The notes: generated by a model from the letters alone, not told the origin. Positions 32,510 through 41,194 are shown, counted from the first letter of the stretch. The stretch is 45,385 nucleotides of DNA from an uncultured Terriglobales bacterium (GCA_955652395.1 CATPBJ010000060.1:1-45385); one strand, 5' to 3'. Numbers and translations are program-made.

Positions 32510-35089
32510 ATGCCAGATCCGACCAAGCGAATGGACCGAGCCGAGATCGCGCGACGCGTGGAGCGCGCGGAAAAGCTCTTGCAGAAGGGCAAGACGGCCG
32601 AAGCTCTGGACGAGTATATGCAGGTCCTCGCCGAAGACCCGCAGAACGATAATGTGCGCCAGATGGCAGCTGATATCTGCCTTTCGTTGCAACGCACTGC
32701 AGAGGCGGTAAAGCTGCTGGGCGAGTTGTTTGAGCGCCAGATCGTGGCCGGGGAAAACACTCGCGCCAGCCTCACTTACAAGAAACTGGCCCGTTACACC
32801 GTTCCGACCAGCATCCAGAGGGTCCAATTTGGGCAGATCCTTGAGACCTCGAACCGGAAACTCGCGCTGGAGACCTACGAGACTGCCCTGGAAGACCTGA
32901 GTAAGAGCGGACGTCAGCAGGATTGCCTGATGGTGCTGAAGCGCCTGGTGGCGCTCGAGCCCACGGAGCAAAACTTCCTGCGCCTGGGAGAACTGTGTTC
33001 AGAAACTGGCGACAAAGCAGGCGCCGCGGCGGCCTTCCTCAGGCTGGCGGAGATGACGGAGGCTTCTGGCGCCGCCGCCGCGCCGTGGTTCGAACGCGCC
33101 TACACCGAAGACTCTACCGAAGCGAAGATTGCTCTGGGATATGGCAAAAGCTTGATCGCGCAAGGCCAGGTCGGGGCCGCCATATTTGTTCTGGAACCCC
33201 TGGCCAAGGCGCAAGACGCGAGTCTGGAGACGCGTGAGACCTACGTGAAGGCGCTGATGTCCGCGAATCGCCTGACCGACGCGGAACCGATCGTCTGGCA
33301 ACTTTTTCAGCAGAACCCGTCCCGCCAGCAAGAGGTCGCTGACCTGATCGGACGGTTCGTGGACGCGCAGCAGGACGCGGAGGCAGTTGCTCTGGCGCGC
33401 AAGCTGGAGCAGTTTCAGCGCAATAAGGGAGACCGCCGCGCCTTTGTCGCGATGCTGCAGGATGTAGTCGCCAAGCATCGCGGTTCGCCCGATCTCCTGG
33501 AATTCATGAGCGAGCTGTTCAATGCTTCCAACCGGGAAGGCGACTACTGCCAGACTCTGCTCAAGCTCTTCGATCTGCACTGTGGCATGGGTAACTACGC
33601 CAAAGCCGCCGAATGCTTGGATCGCGCCGCCGACGTGGATGCCTACGAGCCCGGCCACCAGAAGCGTCTGGAAATGCTGCGCGGCAAGATCGATGAAAGC
33701 CGTTACCAGGTCATCGCCTCGCGCTTTACCAGCATGGCAAGGGCTGCGGATGAGCCGGCCAAGACCGAAGGGCCGACGCTCGGAGCCGCGGCCTTGCAGG
33801 ATCTGATGCTGCAGGCTGAAATCCTGGTGCAGTACGGCATGCGCTCCAAGGCGATTGAACGCCTGCAACGCATCCAGGAACTTTTTCCGCGCGAAGAAGA
33901 ACGCAATCAGGACCTGCAGCAGTTGTACCTGGCCGCAGGCATGACTCCGCATCATACGGATTCTGTCCCGCTGCCGCCCGCCGCCGCTTCGAGTCCCGCA
34001 GCGAAAGCGGTGCCCGCGGCAGCCCCAGCGCGGCCGTCCGCGCCGGCGGAATCGGCCGATGTCAACAGCTTCACGAAGGTGGCGGACATCACCCGCAAGC
34101 TTTACCGCCAGACCAATGCCGATGCTGTGATGTCCACCGCGGTGGCCGAAATCGGAGCGCAATGGAAGATCAGCCGCTGCATCGTTGCCACGCGCAAGCC
34201 TGGGATGGTGCCCAGCGCGGTCAAGGAGTACCGCAGCGATGGCGTAACCGCCGGCGATGCGAAAGCCTTGAGTAAATTGGTCGCCGCGGTGCAGGATGCC
34301 GCCATCAGCCAGGGCACTCTGACCCTCGTCGACGCACCCGCCGCGCCGGAGTTGCAGGAGATTCACGAAGTTCTAGTGGAGTTGGGGATCACTTCGCTGC
34401 TGGCGCTGACGCTCAGCGACGGCCAGGACCAGATGGGGGTGCTGCTCCTGGCGCAAAACACTGCGCGGGGGTGGCACTCCGCCGATGTCGTTGTGCTCAA
34501 AACCATCAGCGAACAAATTGTGATTGCGCTTACCAACGCCGGACTGCGGCGCCTGGTCAAGAGTCTGTCGGTCACCGATGAGCAGTCAGGATTGCTCAAG
34601 CGCGCTTCCTATCTTGATCTCTTAATGGCGGAGACTCGACGCGCGGTGCAGCAGAGCACTCCGGTCACGGTGACGCTAATGCAGTTTGGCAAGAGCTCAG
34701 CCATGTTGAAAGAGCACGGAGAAAAGGCGGTGGAAGCGACTATGCAGCAGATTGGCCAGCTCTTTGCCGCCAACATCCGGCAGAACGACCTGGCGTTCCG
34801 CTACGAGAAGACCACGATCGCGCTGGTGCTCGGAGAAACCGGAGAGAAGGAAGCGCTGATGGCGGTAGAAAAACTGCGTAAGCTGCTCGCGGAAGTAAGA
34901 CTTTCGGACGAGATCGTGCCGTTCAGCGCTGGTCTGGCCGAAGCGGTCGTGCGCCAGCAGTTCGATCCCGTGGATATCGTCACCGAAGTCATCAATCGCG
35001 CCGACAAGGCGCTAGACTCGGCGATAGCTCAGGGCTTGGGCCGCATTGTTTGCCTGGCCCCTTCGGTTGCCGCTGCTGCGGTCGCCTAG
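32510..35089 (+). CDS. TPR-GAF protein with a degenerate GGDEF domain
   Basis: 859 aa cytosolic protein. Residues about 20-440 are tetratricopeptide-type helical repeats (LLQKGKTAEALDEYMQVLAE, LGELCSETGDKAGAAAAFLR). A Pro/Ala linker follows (about 485-520). A GAF-like domain (about 525-680) contains LGITSLLALTLSDGQDQMGV. The last part (about 690-850) has the layout of a GGDEF domain (FGKSSAMLKEHGEKAVEATM, NDLAFRYEKTTIALVLGETG), but the GGDEF signature is replaced by YEKTTIA, so it should not make cyclic di-GMP and may sense a nucleotide or act as scaffold. ATG 32510 follows the promoter. No interaction partner is coded nearby. Confidence 0.85.
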   Translation: MPDPTKRMDRAEIARRVERAEKLLQKGKTAEALDEYMQVLAEDPQNDNVRQMAADICLSLQRTAEAVKLLGELFERQIVAGENTRASLTYKKLARYTVPTSIQRVQFGQILETSNRKLALETYETALEDLSKSGRQQDCLMVLKRLVALEPTEQNFLRLGELCSETGDKAGAAAAFLRLAEMTEASGAAAAPWFERAYTEDSTEAKIALGYGKSLIAQGQVGAAIFVLEPLAKAQDASLETRETYVKALMSANRLTDAEPIVWQLFQQNPSRQQEVADLIGRFVDAQQDAEAVALARKLEQFQRNKGDRRAFVAMLQDVVAKHRGSPDLLEFMSELFNASNREGDYCQTLLKLFDLHCGMGNYAKAAECLDRAADVDAYEPGHQKRLEMLRGKIDESRYQVIASRFTSMARAADEPAKTEGPTLGAAALQDLMLQAEILVQYGMRSKAIERLQRIQELFPREEERNQDLQQLYLAAGMTPHHTDSVPLPPAAASSPAAKAVPAAAPARPSAPAESADVNSFTKVADITRKLYRQTNADAVMSTAVAEIGAQWKISRCIVATRKPGMVPSAVKEYRSDGVTAGDAKALSKLVAAVQDAAISQGTLTLVDAPAAPELQEIHEVLVELGITSLLALTLSDGQDQMGVLLLAQNTARGWHSADVVVLKTISEQIVIALTNAGLRRLVKSLSVTDEQSGLLKRASYLDLLMAETRRAVQQSTPVTVTLMQFGKSSAMLKEHGEKAVEATMQQIGQLFAANIRQNDLAFRYEKTTIALVLGETGEKEALMAVEKLRKLLAEVRLSDEIVPFSAGLAEAVVRQQFDPVDIVTEVINRADKALDSAIAQGLGRIVCLAPSVAAAAVA

Positions 35090-35149
35090 CCCATGTACCT
35101 GAAGTGATCAATTCTCAAACGGCGTGACGGACGCGCAATTCCTAAGTTC

Positions 35150-35275
35150 AGCAGTCTTTGCGGTCTTTGCGTTCTTGCTTTGCGAACTTTGCGGTTCGAG
35201 GTTTTGACGGATTTGCTGCAAGATCAACTTCTTAACCGCAAAGTGCGCCAAGGATTCCGCAAAGTGCGCGAAGTA
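35150..35275. repeat. CTTTGCGG-type intergenic repeat cluster
   Basis: The 320-bp gap between the TPR-GAF gene and the thiolase gene has units GTCTTTGCGGTCTTTGCG, ACTTTGCGGTT (35186-35196) and its exact inverse AACCGCAAAGT (35234-35244), then CCGCAAAGTGCGCGAAG. No coding sequence. From 35276 to 35409 I see only the thiolase leader with its AGGA site. Confidence 0.7.
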
Positions 35276-35409
35276 ACCTTGGACGGGTGGATTGGGACGC
35301 CACACGTACTTCACCCGGTTCTGGCAGGGACCCTTTTCCGCTGATAAACTGCTTGGTTTGATTGCTGCACGCAGAACCAATCTGATTTCAACGAGCACCA
35401 GGAAATCAC

Positions 35410-36609
35410 ATGCTGAAACCCGGCGACATCGCCATCGTCAGCGGAGCCCGCACCCCGTTTGGGCGTTATTGCGGCAAGCTGAAAGACTTTACCGCTCAGG
35501 AATTGGGCGCCCTTGCCGGCAAAGGCGCCATCGAACGCGCCGGCCTTGATCCTAAGGAATTCGATCACGCGGTTTTCGGCAACGCGCAACAGACTTCAGG
35601 CGATGCCATTTATGGCGCCCGGCATGTGGCTTTGAGGACAGGTCTGCCCATCGAGACGCCGGCTCTCACCGTGAACCGGCTCTGTGGCAGCGGCATCCAG
35701 GCCATCGTCAGTGCGGCCCAGATGATCCAACTGGGCGAGGCGAACCTGGTGCTGGCTGGCGGCATGGAAGCAATGTCGCAAGCCCCATTCACCATTCGCG
35801 GGCGCGATGGCTTCAATCTCGCGCCCGGCGGCAGGCTGGAAGATTCGCTGATGGTCGCGCTGCTCGACAGCTACTGTGGACTGTACATGGCGAACACCGC
35901 CGAGCTTTACGGCTCGCAGCAGGGCATCACGCGCGCGATGCAGGATGAGTTTGCCCTACGCTCGCAGCAACGTGCGGACGCAGCGTACAAAGAAGGGCGA
36001 CTGCAGGAAGAGTTGGTTCCGGTAGCGCTTAAGAATTCCAAGGGCGAGGCCACCGGTGAATCGTTGACGGAAGACGATCACCGTCGTCCGCAGACTACGC
36101 TCGAAGGCTTGGCCAAGCTCAGGCCCGCGTTCGGGAAAAATGGCACCGTCACCGCGGGCAATGCCAGCGGCATTGTGGATGGCGGCGCGGCGGTCGTCGT
36201 GATGTCGCTCGATGAAGCGGGCAAGCGCAGCATCCGGCCTCTGGGGCGCGTGGTGAGCTGGGGCATGGCCGGCGTCGATCCCAAAGTGATGGGCCGCGGT
36301 CCTGTGCCGGCCACCAAGATCGCTCTGCAAAAGGCCGGCCTGACTCTGGATTACCTTGATCTCATCGAAGTGAACGAAGCCTTCGCAGCGCAGTATCTGG
36401 CGGTCGAAAAGGAACTCGGCCTTGATCGCGAAAAGGTAAACGTCAACGGCGGCGCGATTGCTTTGGGACATCCGCTGGGGGCGACGGGTACGCGTCTGGT
36501 GGTTACGCTGCTGTACGAGCTCCGCCGCAGGAAGAAGAAATATGGGTTGGCGACCGCGTGTATCGGCGGAGGTCAGGGGATTGCGATGGTAGTGGAGAGT
36601 ATGAACTAG
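35410..36609 (+). CDS. Acetyl-CoA C-acetyltransferase (thiolase)
   Basis: 399 aa. Nucleophile Cys92 in NRLCGSGIQA, NEAFAAQ, the His motif NGGAIALGHPLGATGTR and the second Cys in ACIGGGQG are all present. Condenses two acetyl-CoA to acetoacetyl-CoA or cleaves beta-ketoacyl-CoA, in the cytosol. The neighbour 83 bp downstream is a 3-hydroxyacyl-CoA dehydrogenase, so the pair could serve fatty acid or amino acid degradation or reversible C4 synthesis. ATG 35410 is preceded by AGGA at 35397-35401. Confidence 0.95.
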   Translation: MLKPGDIAIVSGARTPFGRYCGKLKDFTAQELGALAGKGAIERAGLDPKEFDHAVFGNAQQTSGDAIYGARHVALRTGLPIETPALTVNRLCGSGIQAIVSAAQMIQLGEANLVLAGGMEAMSQAPFTIRGRDGFNLAPGGRLEDSLMVALLDSYCGLYMANTAELYGSQQGITRAMQDEFALRSQQRADAAYKEGRLQEELVPVALKNSKGEATGESLTEDDHRRPQTTLEGLAKLRPAFGKNGTVTAGNASGIVDGGAAVVVMSLDEAGKRSIRPLGRVVSWGMAGVDPKVMGRGPVPATKIALQKAGLTLDYLDLIEVNEAFAAQYLAVEKELGLDREKVNVNGGAIALGHPLGATGTRLVVTLLYELRRRKKKYGLATACIGGGQGIAMVVESMN

Positions 36610-36615
36610 TTTTTA

Positions 36616-36682
36616 CCACGGAGGACACAGAGATCACAGAGACGTTGGCGTCCTCTGTGTTCTCCGTGTCCTCTGTGGTCAG
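36616..36682. repeat. CCACGGAGGACACAGAG inverted repeat
   Basis: CACGGAGGACACAGAG (36617-36632) pairs with CTCTGTGTTCTCCGTG (36653-36668) with one mismatch. A further CCTCTGTGG follows. The element fills the thiolase-dehydrogenase gap and ends at the dehydrogenase Shine-Dalgarno site. It is related to 7799-7890. Confidence 0.82.
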
Positions 36683-36692
36683 AAGGAAAATC

Positions 36693-37571
36693 ATGGAGAT
36701 CAAGAAAGTCGGCGTTCTCGGGTGTGGTCTGATGGGTTCAGGCATCGCGCAAGTAGCAGCCACAGCTGGATTCGACGTTACCGTCCTCGAAGTCGATCAG
36801 AAATATCTGGACCAAGGTTTTGCTGGCATGGAAAAGTCGCTGGCGAAATTCGGCGAGAAAGGCTTGATCCAGGAGACGCCACAGGCTGTCCGTGCCCGGC
36901 TCAAGGGTACGACCAAAATGCAGGACCTGGCCGACTGCGACATCATCATCGAGGCCGTGATCGAAAACGTCGACGAAAAGAAGAAGCTGTACGCCGCCCT
37001 CGACGGCATCGTGAAACAAGATGCGATCTTCGCGTCCAATACGTCTTCCATTTCGATTACCGAGCTCTTGACCTCGACTCAGCGCCCGGAGCGCTTCATT
37101 GGCCTGCACTTTTTTAATCCCGTGCCGCTGATGAAGTTGGTTGAAGTGGTGCGCACCATCGCGACCGCCGGTGACGTGTACGATACCGGGTACGAGTTCG
37201 GCAAGAAGCTTGGAAAGGTTCCGGTTCGCACCAGCGACAAGACCGGATTCATCGTGAACCGGCTGCTGGTGCCGTATCTACTCGACGCCATCCGCGCCTT
37301 CGAAGAAGGCGTGGGCTCGATCGATGACATCGACAATGCCATGAAGCTGGGCTGCGGATATCCCATGGGCCCGTTCACGCTGCTTGATTTTGTCGGACTG
37401 GACACAACGTATTACATAACGCACGTAATGTATGACGAGTTCAAGGAGCGGCGCTTCGCATCCCCGCCGCTGCTGAAGCGGCTCGTGATGGCCGGGTGGT
37501 ATGGTCGGAAGTCAGGCAAAGGGTTCTACGACTATTCGGACCCGAACCATCCGAAGCCGAATAAGCTGTAA
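36693..37571 (+). CDS. 3-hydroxybutyryl-CoA (3-hydroxyacyl-CoA) dehydrogenase
   Basis: 292 aa. Rossmann motif GVLGCGLMGSGIAQ (7-20) for NAD(P), followed by ASNTSSISITEL and FIGLHFFNPVPLMKLVEVV, the signature with catalytic His. The C-terminal dimerisation part (GYPMGPFTLLDFVGLDT, GRKSGKGFYDY) is complete. Oxidises L-3-hydroxybutyryl-CoA to acetoacetyl-CoA or the reverse. ATG 36693 is chosen with AAGGA 6 nt upstream. The length fits stand-alone (Hbd/PaaH-like) enzymes rather than the FadB fusion. Same strand and probably the same operon as the thiolase. Confidence 0.94.
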   Translation: MEIKKVGVLGCGLMGSGIAQVAATAGFDVTVLEVDQKYLDQGFAGMEKSLAKFGEKGLIQETPQAVRARLKGTTKMQDLADCDIIIEAVIENVDEKKKLYAALDGIVKQDAIFASNTSSISITELLTSTQRPERFIGLHFFNPVPLMKLVEVVRTIATAGDVYDTGYEFGKKLGKVPVRTSDKTGFIVNRLLVPYLLDAIRAFEEGVGSIDDIDNAMKLGCGYPMGPFTLLDFVGLDTTYYITHVMYDEFKERRFASPPLLKRLVMAGWYGRKSGKGFYDYSDPNHPKPNKL

Positions 37572-37577
37572 GGCAGG

Positions 37578-37674
37578 CGTAGGGGCAGGTGGGCTCACCT
37601 GCCCGTCGGAGCGAACGCTCCGCAAACCGGCGAGCCTTGCTCGCCTGCCCCAGACGGGGACGTCCGGGCCTACG
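37578..37674. repeat. Cloverleaf-like multi-hairpin element between hbd-like gene and ribH
   Basis: Outer stem CGTAGG (37578-37583) with CCTACG (37669-37674). Inside are GGGCAGGTG/CACCTGCCC (37583-37604), CGGAGCG/CGCTCCG (37607-37622), GGCGAGC/GCTCGCC (37629-37645) and a small GACG/CGTC hairpin. There is no coding potential and no tRNA signature. Confidence 0.82.
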
Positions 37675-37710
37675 TGATTCGGGAAGAACGACGAAGTCAA
37701 GGATCCTGGA

Positions 37711-38268
37711 TTGAAGGCGCAACGCAAAATCCGAGTCAAGGCGCTGGAGGGCAAACTCAACGCGGCTGGGAAGCGGTTCGGCGTAGTGGTCTCGCGCTTC
37801 AACGCCTTTATCACGGACCGACTGTTACAGAGCGCCTTCGACGGACTGGTGCAATGCGGCGCCAAAGCGAAGGACGTCAAAATCATCCGCGTGCCCGGCG
37901 CCTTCGAAATCCCATCCGCCGCGCGCACTCTTGCCGAAACCAGGAAATACGACGCCATCATCTGCCTCGGCTGCCTGCTCCGCGGCGATACCGCACACTA
38001 TGACGTCATCGTCAACGAAGTCGCTCGCGGCATCGGCCAGTCCGCGCAGGAAACGGGAGTACCGCATGCATTCGGTGTTCTTACCTGCGAAAACCTGGAG
38101 CAAGCCATCGATCGCGCCGGCCTGAAGATGGGCAACAAGGGCTTCGAAGCGGCGCTGGCGGCGGTGGAAATGGCGAACCTGAAAGCAGTCGTCAGTCGTC
38201 AGTCGTCGGTCGTCGGCCAGAGCCCAAAGCGGCAATCACCTTCCAAGACGACGAAACCTACCAGATAG
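37711..38268 (+). CDS. ribH: 6,7-dimethyl-8-ribityllumazine synthase RibH
   Basis: 185 aa. Lumazine synthase condenses 5-amino-6-ribitylaminouracil with dihydroxybutanone phosphate, the penultimate riboflavin step. Conserved segments are RFNAFITDRLLQSA, RVPGAFEIPSAA and CLGCLLRGDTAHYD (with the catalytic His). The enzyme proper ends near residue 157; the last 28 residues (AVVSRQSSVVGQSPKRQS and on) are translated from the GTCGTCAGTCGTC spacer at 38188-38219. TTG 37711 is the start, with AAGGA 7 nt before it. nusB follows, a common pairing. Other rib genes are absent here. Confidence 0.95.
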   Translation: MKAQRKIRVKALEGKLNAAGKRFGVVVSRFNAFITDRLLQSAFDGLVQCGAKAKDVKIIRVPGAFEIPSAARTLAETRKYDAIICLGCLLRGDTAHYDVIVNEVARGIGQSAQETGVPHAFGVLTCENLEQAIDRAGLKMGNKGFEAALAAVEMANLKAVVSRQSSVVGQSPKRQSPSKTTKPTR

Positions 38269-38342
38269 AGACCGAGCGCCTTCCAATTCTCCGGCTCCTG
38301 TAGACTGGAGCCTGACGACTGATGACCGATGGCTGACGACTC
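38188..38342. repeat. GTCGTCAGTCGTCAG low-complexity repeats around the ribH-nusB junction
   Basis: GCAGTCGTCAGTCGTC with related units lies inside the ribH coding end (38188-38219). CTGACGACTGATGACCGATGG (one copy, split here as CTGACGACTGATGACC and GATGGCTGACGACT) lies at 38312-38341, directly before nusB. The intervening part is a short unremarkable spacer. Confidence 0.6.
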
Positions 38343-38347
38343 TGCCC

Positions 38348-38764
38348 ATGGGAACCCGCCGCAAATCTCGCGAACTTACGTTGCAAATGCTTTTCCAGGC
38401 TGATATGGGAAAGCAAAGTCCGGAGCAGGTGCGCCAAACCTTTTGGCGCGAGCGGGGAGACGTGGGCGCCGATGTCCAGAGCTTTGCCGAAGATCTGTTC
38501 CGGGTGGCCACCGACCGCGCCCCCGAAATTGATGGCCTGATTGAAAATCACGCCCAGCACTGGCGCATGGAACGCATGGCTGCCGTCGATCGCAACCTGA
38601 TGCGCGCGGCGGTCGCGGAACTGGTGGGCTTTCCTACGACTCCCCGAGCCGTGGTCATCAACGAAGCTCTGGAAATCGCGCGCAAGTTTTCCAGCCCGGA
38701 GTCGGTGCAATTTATCAACGGTGTGCTGGACAGCGTGGGCAAAGAACTGGAAAGCTGTCGTTAG
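38348..38764 (+). CDS. nusB: Transcription antitermination factor NusB
   Basis: 138 aa all-helical RNA-binding protein. GTRRKSRELTLQMLFQADMG is the family N-terminus; AVDRNLMRAAVAELV and PRAVVINEALEIARKFSSPE with FINGVLDSV are the conserved core. With NusE it binds boxA RNA and supports antitermination on rRNA operons. It follows ribH by 79 bp. The ATG lies directly after a GACTGATGACC spacer and no Shine-Dalgarno site is visible, so translation may rely on coupling or a weak start. Confidence 0.95.
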   Translation: MGTRRKSRELTLQMLFQADMGKQSPEQVRQTFWRERGDVGADVQSFAEDLFRVATDRAPEIDGLIENHAQHWRMERMAAVDRNLMRAAVAELVGFPTTPRAVVINEALEIARKFSSPESVQFINGVLDSVGKELESCR

Positions 38765-38900
38765 TCGACGGTCGCTGGTCGTTGGTCGTCAGTCTCGAAA
38801 CAGCGCTGCCAACGGTCGCAAGTCGCTTACATCGCCGGGATGGCACGAGCGAGGACGCTCGCGCCTACATTGCGGACCAAAAACTAGCGACCGACGACCG
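38762..38900. repeat. GTCGCTGGTCGTTGGTCGTC spacer with a short hairpin element
   Basis: The gap between nusB and the convergent surface-protein gene has GTCGACGGTCGCTGG and TTGGTCGTCAGTC units at one end and CTAGCGACCGACGACC at the other. These are nearly inverse, so the whole gap could fold back. In between is CGAGC-GAGGAC-GCTCG (38846-38861) followed by CCTAC (38864-38868), the short form of the GTAGG/CCTAC family. Confidence 0.65.
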
Positions 38901-38902
38901 CT

Positions 38903-41194
38903 CTACGGCTTGACCGCGATCAAATCCGGATTACACGTGAAAGTTACGCCACGGCACAGGCCGGACAGGAGAGTCGTGGCATCGGTAGGAAAGGAAATCT
39001 GCTGAACGTCGCCACCGCTCTGCGTGTCCAGGATGTGCACCTGGCCGTCGGCGGCCGCAATATAGAGTCGGGTTCCGTCTGGTGTTAGCGATGCCCGGAT
39101 CGGGATGGCGCCTCCGGAGAGAGGAATCGCGGAAGAGCTCTGGTTGTCGATATTGAATACCAGCACGGCGCCCCGGTCGCTGCCTATCACATAGGCGCGT
39201 GACTGGTCTTGCGACACGATTAACTGGGTGGGCACAAAGGTGCCCTGACCAAGGTTGAAAAAGGTCGCCGTACCGGCGCTGGCAGGCGACGAACAACCGG
39301 CCGGCGCACGGGCTACCCGGAAGAGGTCGATCCCGGGCGACTCAACCGCGAGGATGCCAGTGATCGTAGTGGGGGACGTGAACGTGGGAAGAGCGAGATT
39401 CGGTGCGTCACTGGCGAGCGCCTGGAGCAATGAAGGAGTCGCGGGCAGAACTACATCGGTGGTCAGCGCGGAAGTGAGGCCGCAGGTGCTCCAAGCTGTG
39501 ACCGAGGAAGTACTCGATCCGCCGGACACGAACGCGAAGGCCCCTTCGGGAGAAAATGAGACGGCGTTGGCGGGTCCAGTGAGAGGAATCTTTTTTAACG
39601 AATCCTGCGCCGAGTACACATACAGACTGGAACCGGCCGCGATAAAGGCCTTCAGATTGTCCGGGGAAAAATCCGCCGCGGTCGCGCCCGAAATCGGCAG
39701 CGTGGTTCCGGTACTGCTGCCGGTGTCGAACACGATCACCTGGGTCGCTGGCGGGGAAGGGTTGCTTCCGGGGGCAGGCACTGTGTTCGGATCAGCGCCC
39801 GAGAGAATCACCTTCTGCCCGTCGGGAGACACGGTCAACACTTTCCCGGTCACGGACTTGAACTGAGCCACCGTGGGCGGACTCGCGACAGTAATTGCCA
39901 TCAACCCCCGGCTTCCGAAGAATGAAAAATCTGTCCCCATGTAAGCCTTCGCGCCCTGACGGTCGAAGACCAGAGAGTTCGGCGTAGCCGGCAATGCGAC
40001 TGCGGCACCGACGGTATCGTTCGGCGAAGCAAGGGGAATCAGCAGACTGGTGCATCCGCTTGAGGTGGCGCAATTGCCGGCGGGGGAAGAAGAAATTCCG
40101 GTGCTCGAGACGTAGACGGTGGGCGTTGTAGTTGAGGTGGTCGTAGTACTGCTGGAAGGAGCGACAACCACGTCGACGGCGCTCTCGGGATAAATCGGCA
40201 GGAGCGGCTGCAATCGAATATTGCAAGTTGGTGGAGTGCAGGAAGCGACGACGGTTCCACCTCCCGCCTGCGAAGTTGTAACCGCTCCGGCGCTGCTCAC
40301 AGCCACCGTCGCCGGATTGGACGAACTCCACGTCAAGGGCGCGCCCGTAATGGTGTTGCCTTGGGTGTCCACCACGGTTGCGGTCACCGTCTTTCCGGTT
40401 CCCGAAGTGACGTTGATGGAAGGGGAGGTACTGTCCGCGACCGCCAGTGCAATCGATTGCACCGGGCAAGTGGCGAAATCCAGAGGCTCACTGGTCACGT
40501 TGCTGTTACTGACAAACAGCGAGGTGATCCCCGGGGTGTTCGCGGTTACCTGGGCCTGCCCCACCACCAGGCCAGTCACGGGCGTGCTGGCGATAGCTGC
40601 CGTGAGCGTGGCTACGCTGGGGTTGACGGACTGCCAGGTGAACGTCCCCACGCTGGCCGTGATGTCAAGTCCGCGGCTGAGAGCGGTAGCTTGATAGTTG
40701 AAGGTCTGGCCTTTGGAAAAGCAAGGGCCGGCAGGAGGTGTCTGGCCGGGGATGGGACTAACCGTGATTTTGTCGATATGCTGATGCACGTAGACCGTTG
40801 TGGGCGGGCTGCTCACCCCCTGCGATGTTGCTGTCACCTGGGCAATCCCTACCGGACCGGGCGTACAGATTTGCGGGGTGGTGAGTGAATCCCAGGTGCC
40901 GGCACACGCCAATCCGTTGCTGGCTAGGGTCAAGACCGCGGTATTGCTGGAAAGGAACGTCACCGGAGTCGTAATAGCGGTGTGGTTGCTGTTCTGGGGG
41001 CTGGCCGAGAAGGTTTGAGCGGCGCTGCCCACGTCAAGGGATAATGTGTCCGCGGGCGAGAGAGTGATGTTGGCCGGCACCGGGAAGGTGGTGTTTTTGG
41101 TTGGACTAGTGCTGCTGCAGCTGGTCAAGGCCGTGACTAAATTGACGACGACGAAGATGATTGCCAACCGGACTAGCGCGGACCACCTACCCAT
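38903..41194 (-). CDS. Large surface lipoprotein: Ig-like (BIG2-type) repeats plus beta-propeller
   Basis: 763 aa. Signal with lipobox LTSC, acyl Cys26. Residues about 35-345 contain bacterial Ig-like repeats (ITLSPADTLSLDVGSAAQTF, FTWQSVNPSVATLTAAIAST, LTWSSSNPATVAVSSAGAVT). A Ser/Thr-rich linker (about 350-372) leads to a YVTN-like propeller of about 390 residues (SPDGQKVILSGADP, FSPDNLKAFIAAGSSLYVYS, LTPDGTRLYIAAADGQVHIL). It is presumably anchored to the outer membrane and binds a protein or polysaccharide; the ligand is unknown. Unlike the propeller gene at 15-16 kb this one is intact. Convergent with nusB, and divergent from the str operon leader. Confidence 0.85.
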   Translation of the reverse strand: MGRWSALVRLAIIFVVVNLVTALTSCSSTSPTKNTTFPVPANITLSPADTLSLDVGSAAQTFSASPQNSNHTAITTPVTFLSSNTAVLTLASNGLACAGTWDSLTTPQICTPGPVGIAQVTATSQGVSSPPTTVYVHQHIDKITVSPIPGQTPPAGPCFSKGQTFNYQATALSRGLDITASVGTFTWQSVNPSVATLTAAIASTPVTGLVVGQAQVTANTPGITSLFVSNSNVTSEPLDFATCPVQSIALAVADSTSPSINVTSGTGKTVTATVVDTQGNTITGAPLTWSSSNPATVAVSSAGAVTTSQAGGGTVVASCTPPTCNIRLQPLLPIYPESAVDVVVAPSSSTTTTSTTTPTVYVSSTGISSSPAGNCATSSGCTSLLIPLASPNDTVGAAVALPATPNSLVFDRQGAKAYMGTDFSFFGSRGLMAITVASPPTVAQFKSVTGKVLTVSPDGQKVILSGADPNTVPAPGSNPSPPATQVIVFDTGSSTGTTLPISGATAADFSPDNLKAFIAAGSSLYVYSAQDSLKKIPLTGPANAVSFSPEGAFAFVSGGSSTSSVTAWSTCGLTSALTTDVVLPATPSLLQALASDAPNLALPTFTSPTTITGILAVESPGIDLFRVARAPAGCSSPASAGTATFFNLGQGTFVPTQLIVSQDQSRAYVIGSDRGAVLVFNIDNQSSSAIPLSGGAIPIRASLTPDGTRLYIAAADGQVHILDTQSGGDVQQISFPTDATTLLSGLCRGVTFTCNPDLIAVKP

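Noticed and set aside
32999-34366. 455-codon minus-strand open frame opposite the TPR-GAF gene
   Set aside because: It mirrors the third-position GC pattern of the plus-strand gene and gives no protein-like motifs; the same holds for long antisense frames opposite metG (10561-11463), M20 (24396-25286) and fusA (44306-45343).
37578-37674. Cloverleaf-shaped element as a tRNA gene
   Set aside because: No anticodon loop, no T-loop consensus, no CCA-adjacent acceptor stem; it belongs to a repeat family.
38188-38900. Short repeats as a CRISPR array
   Set aside because: Units vary in length and sequence and there are no regular unique spacers or cas genes.
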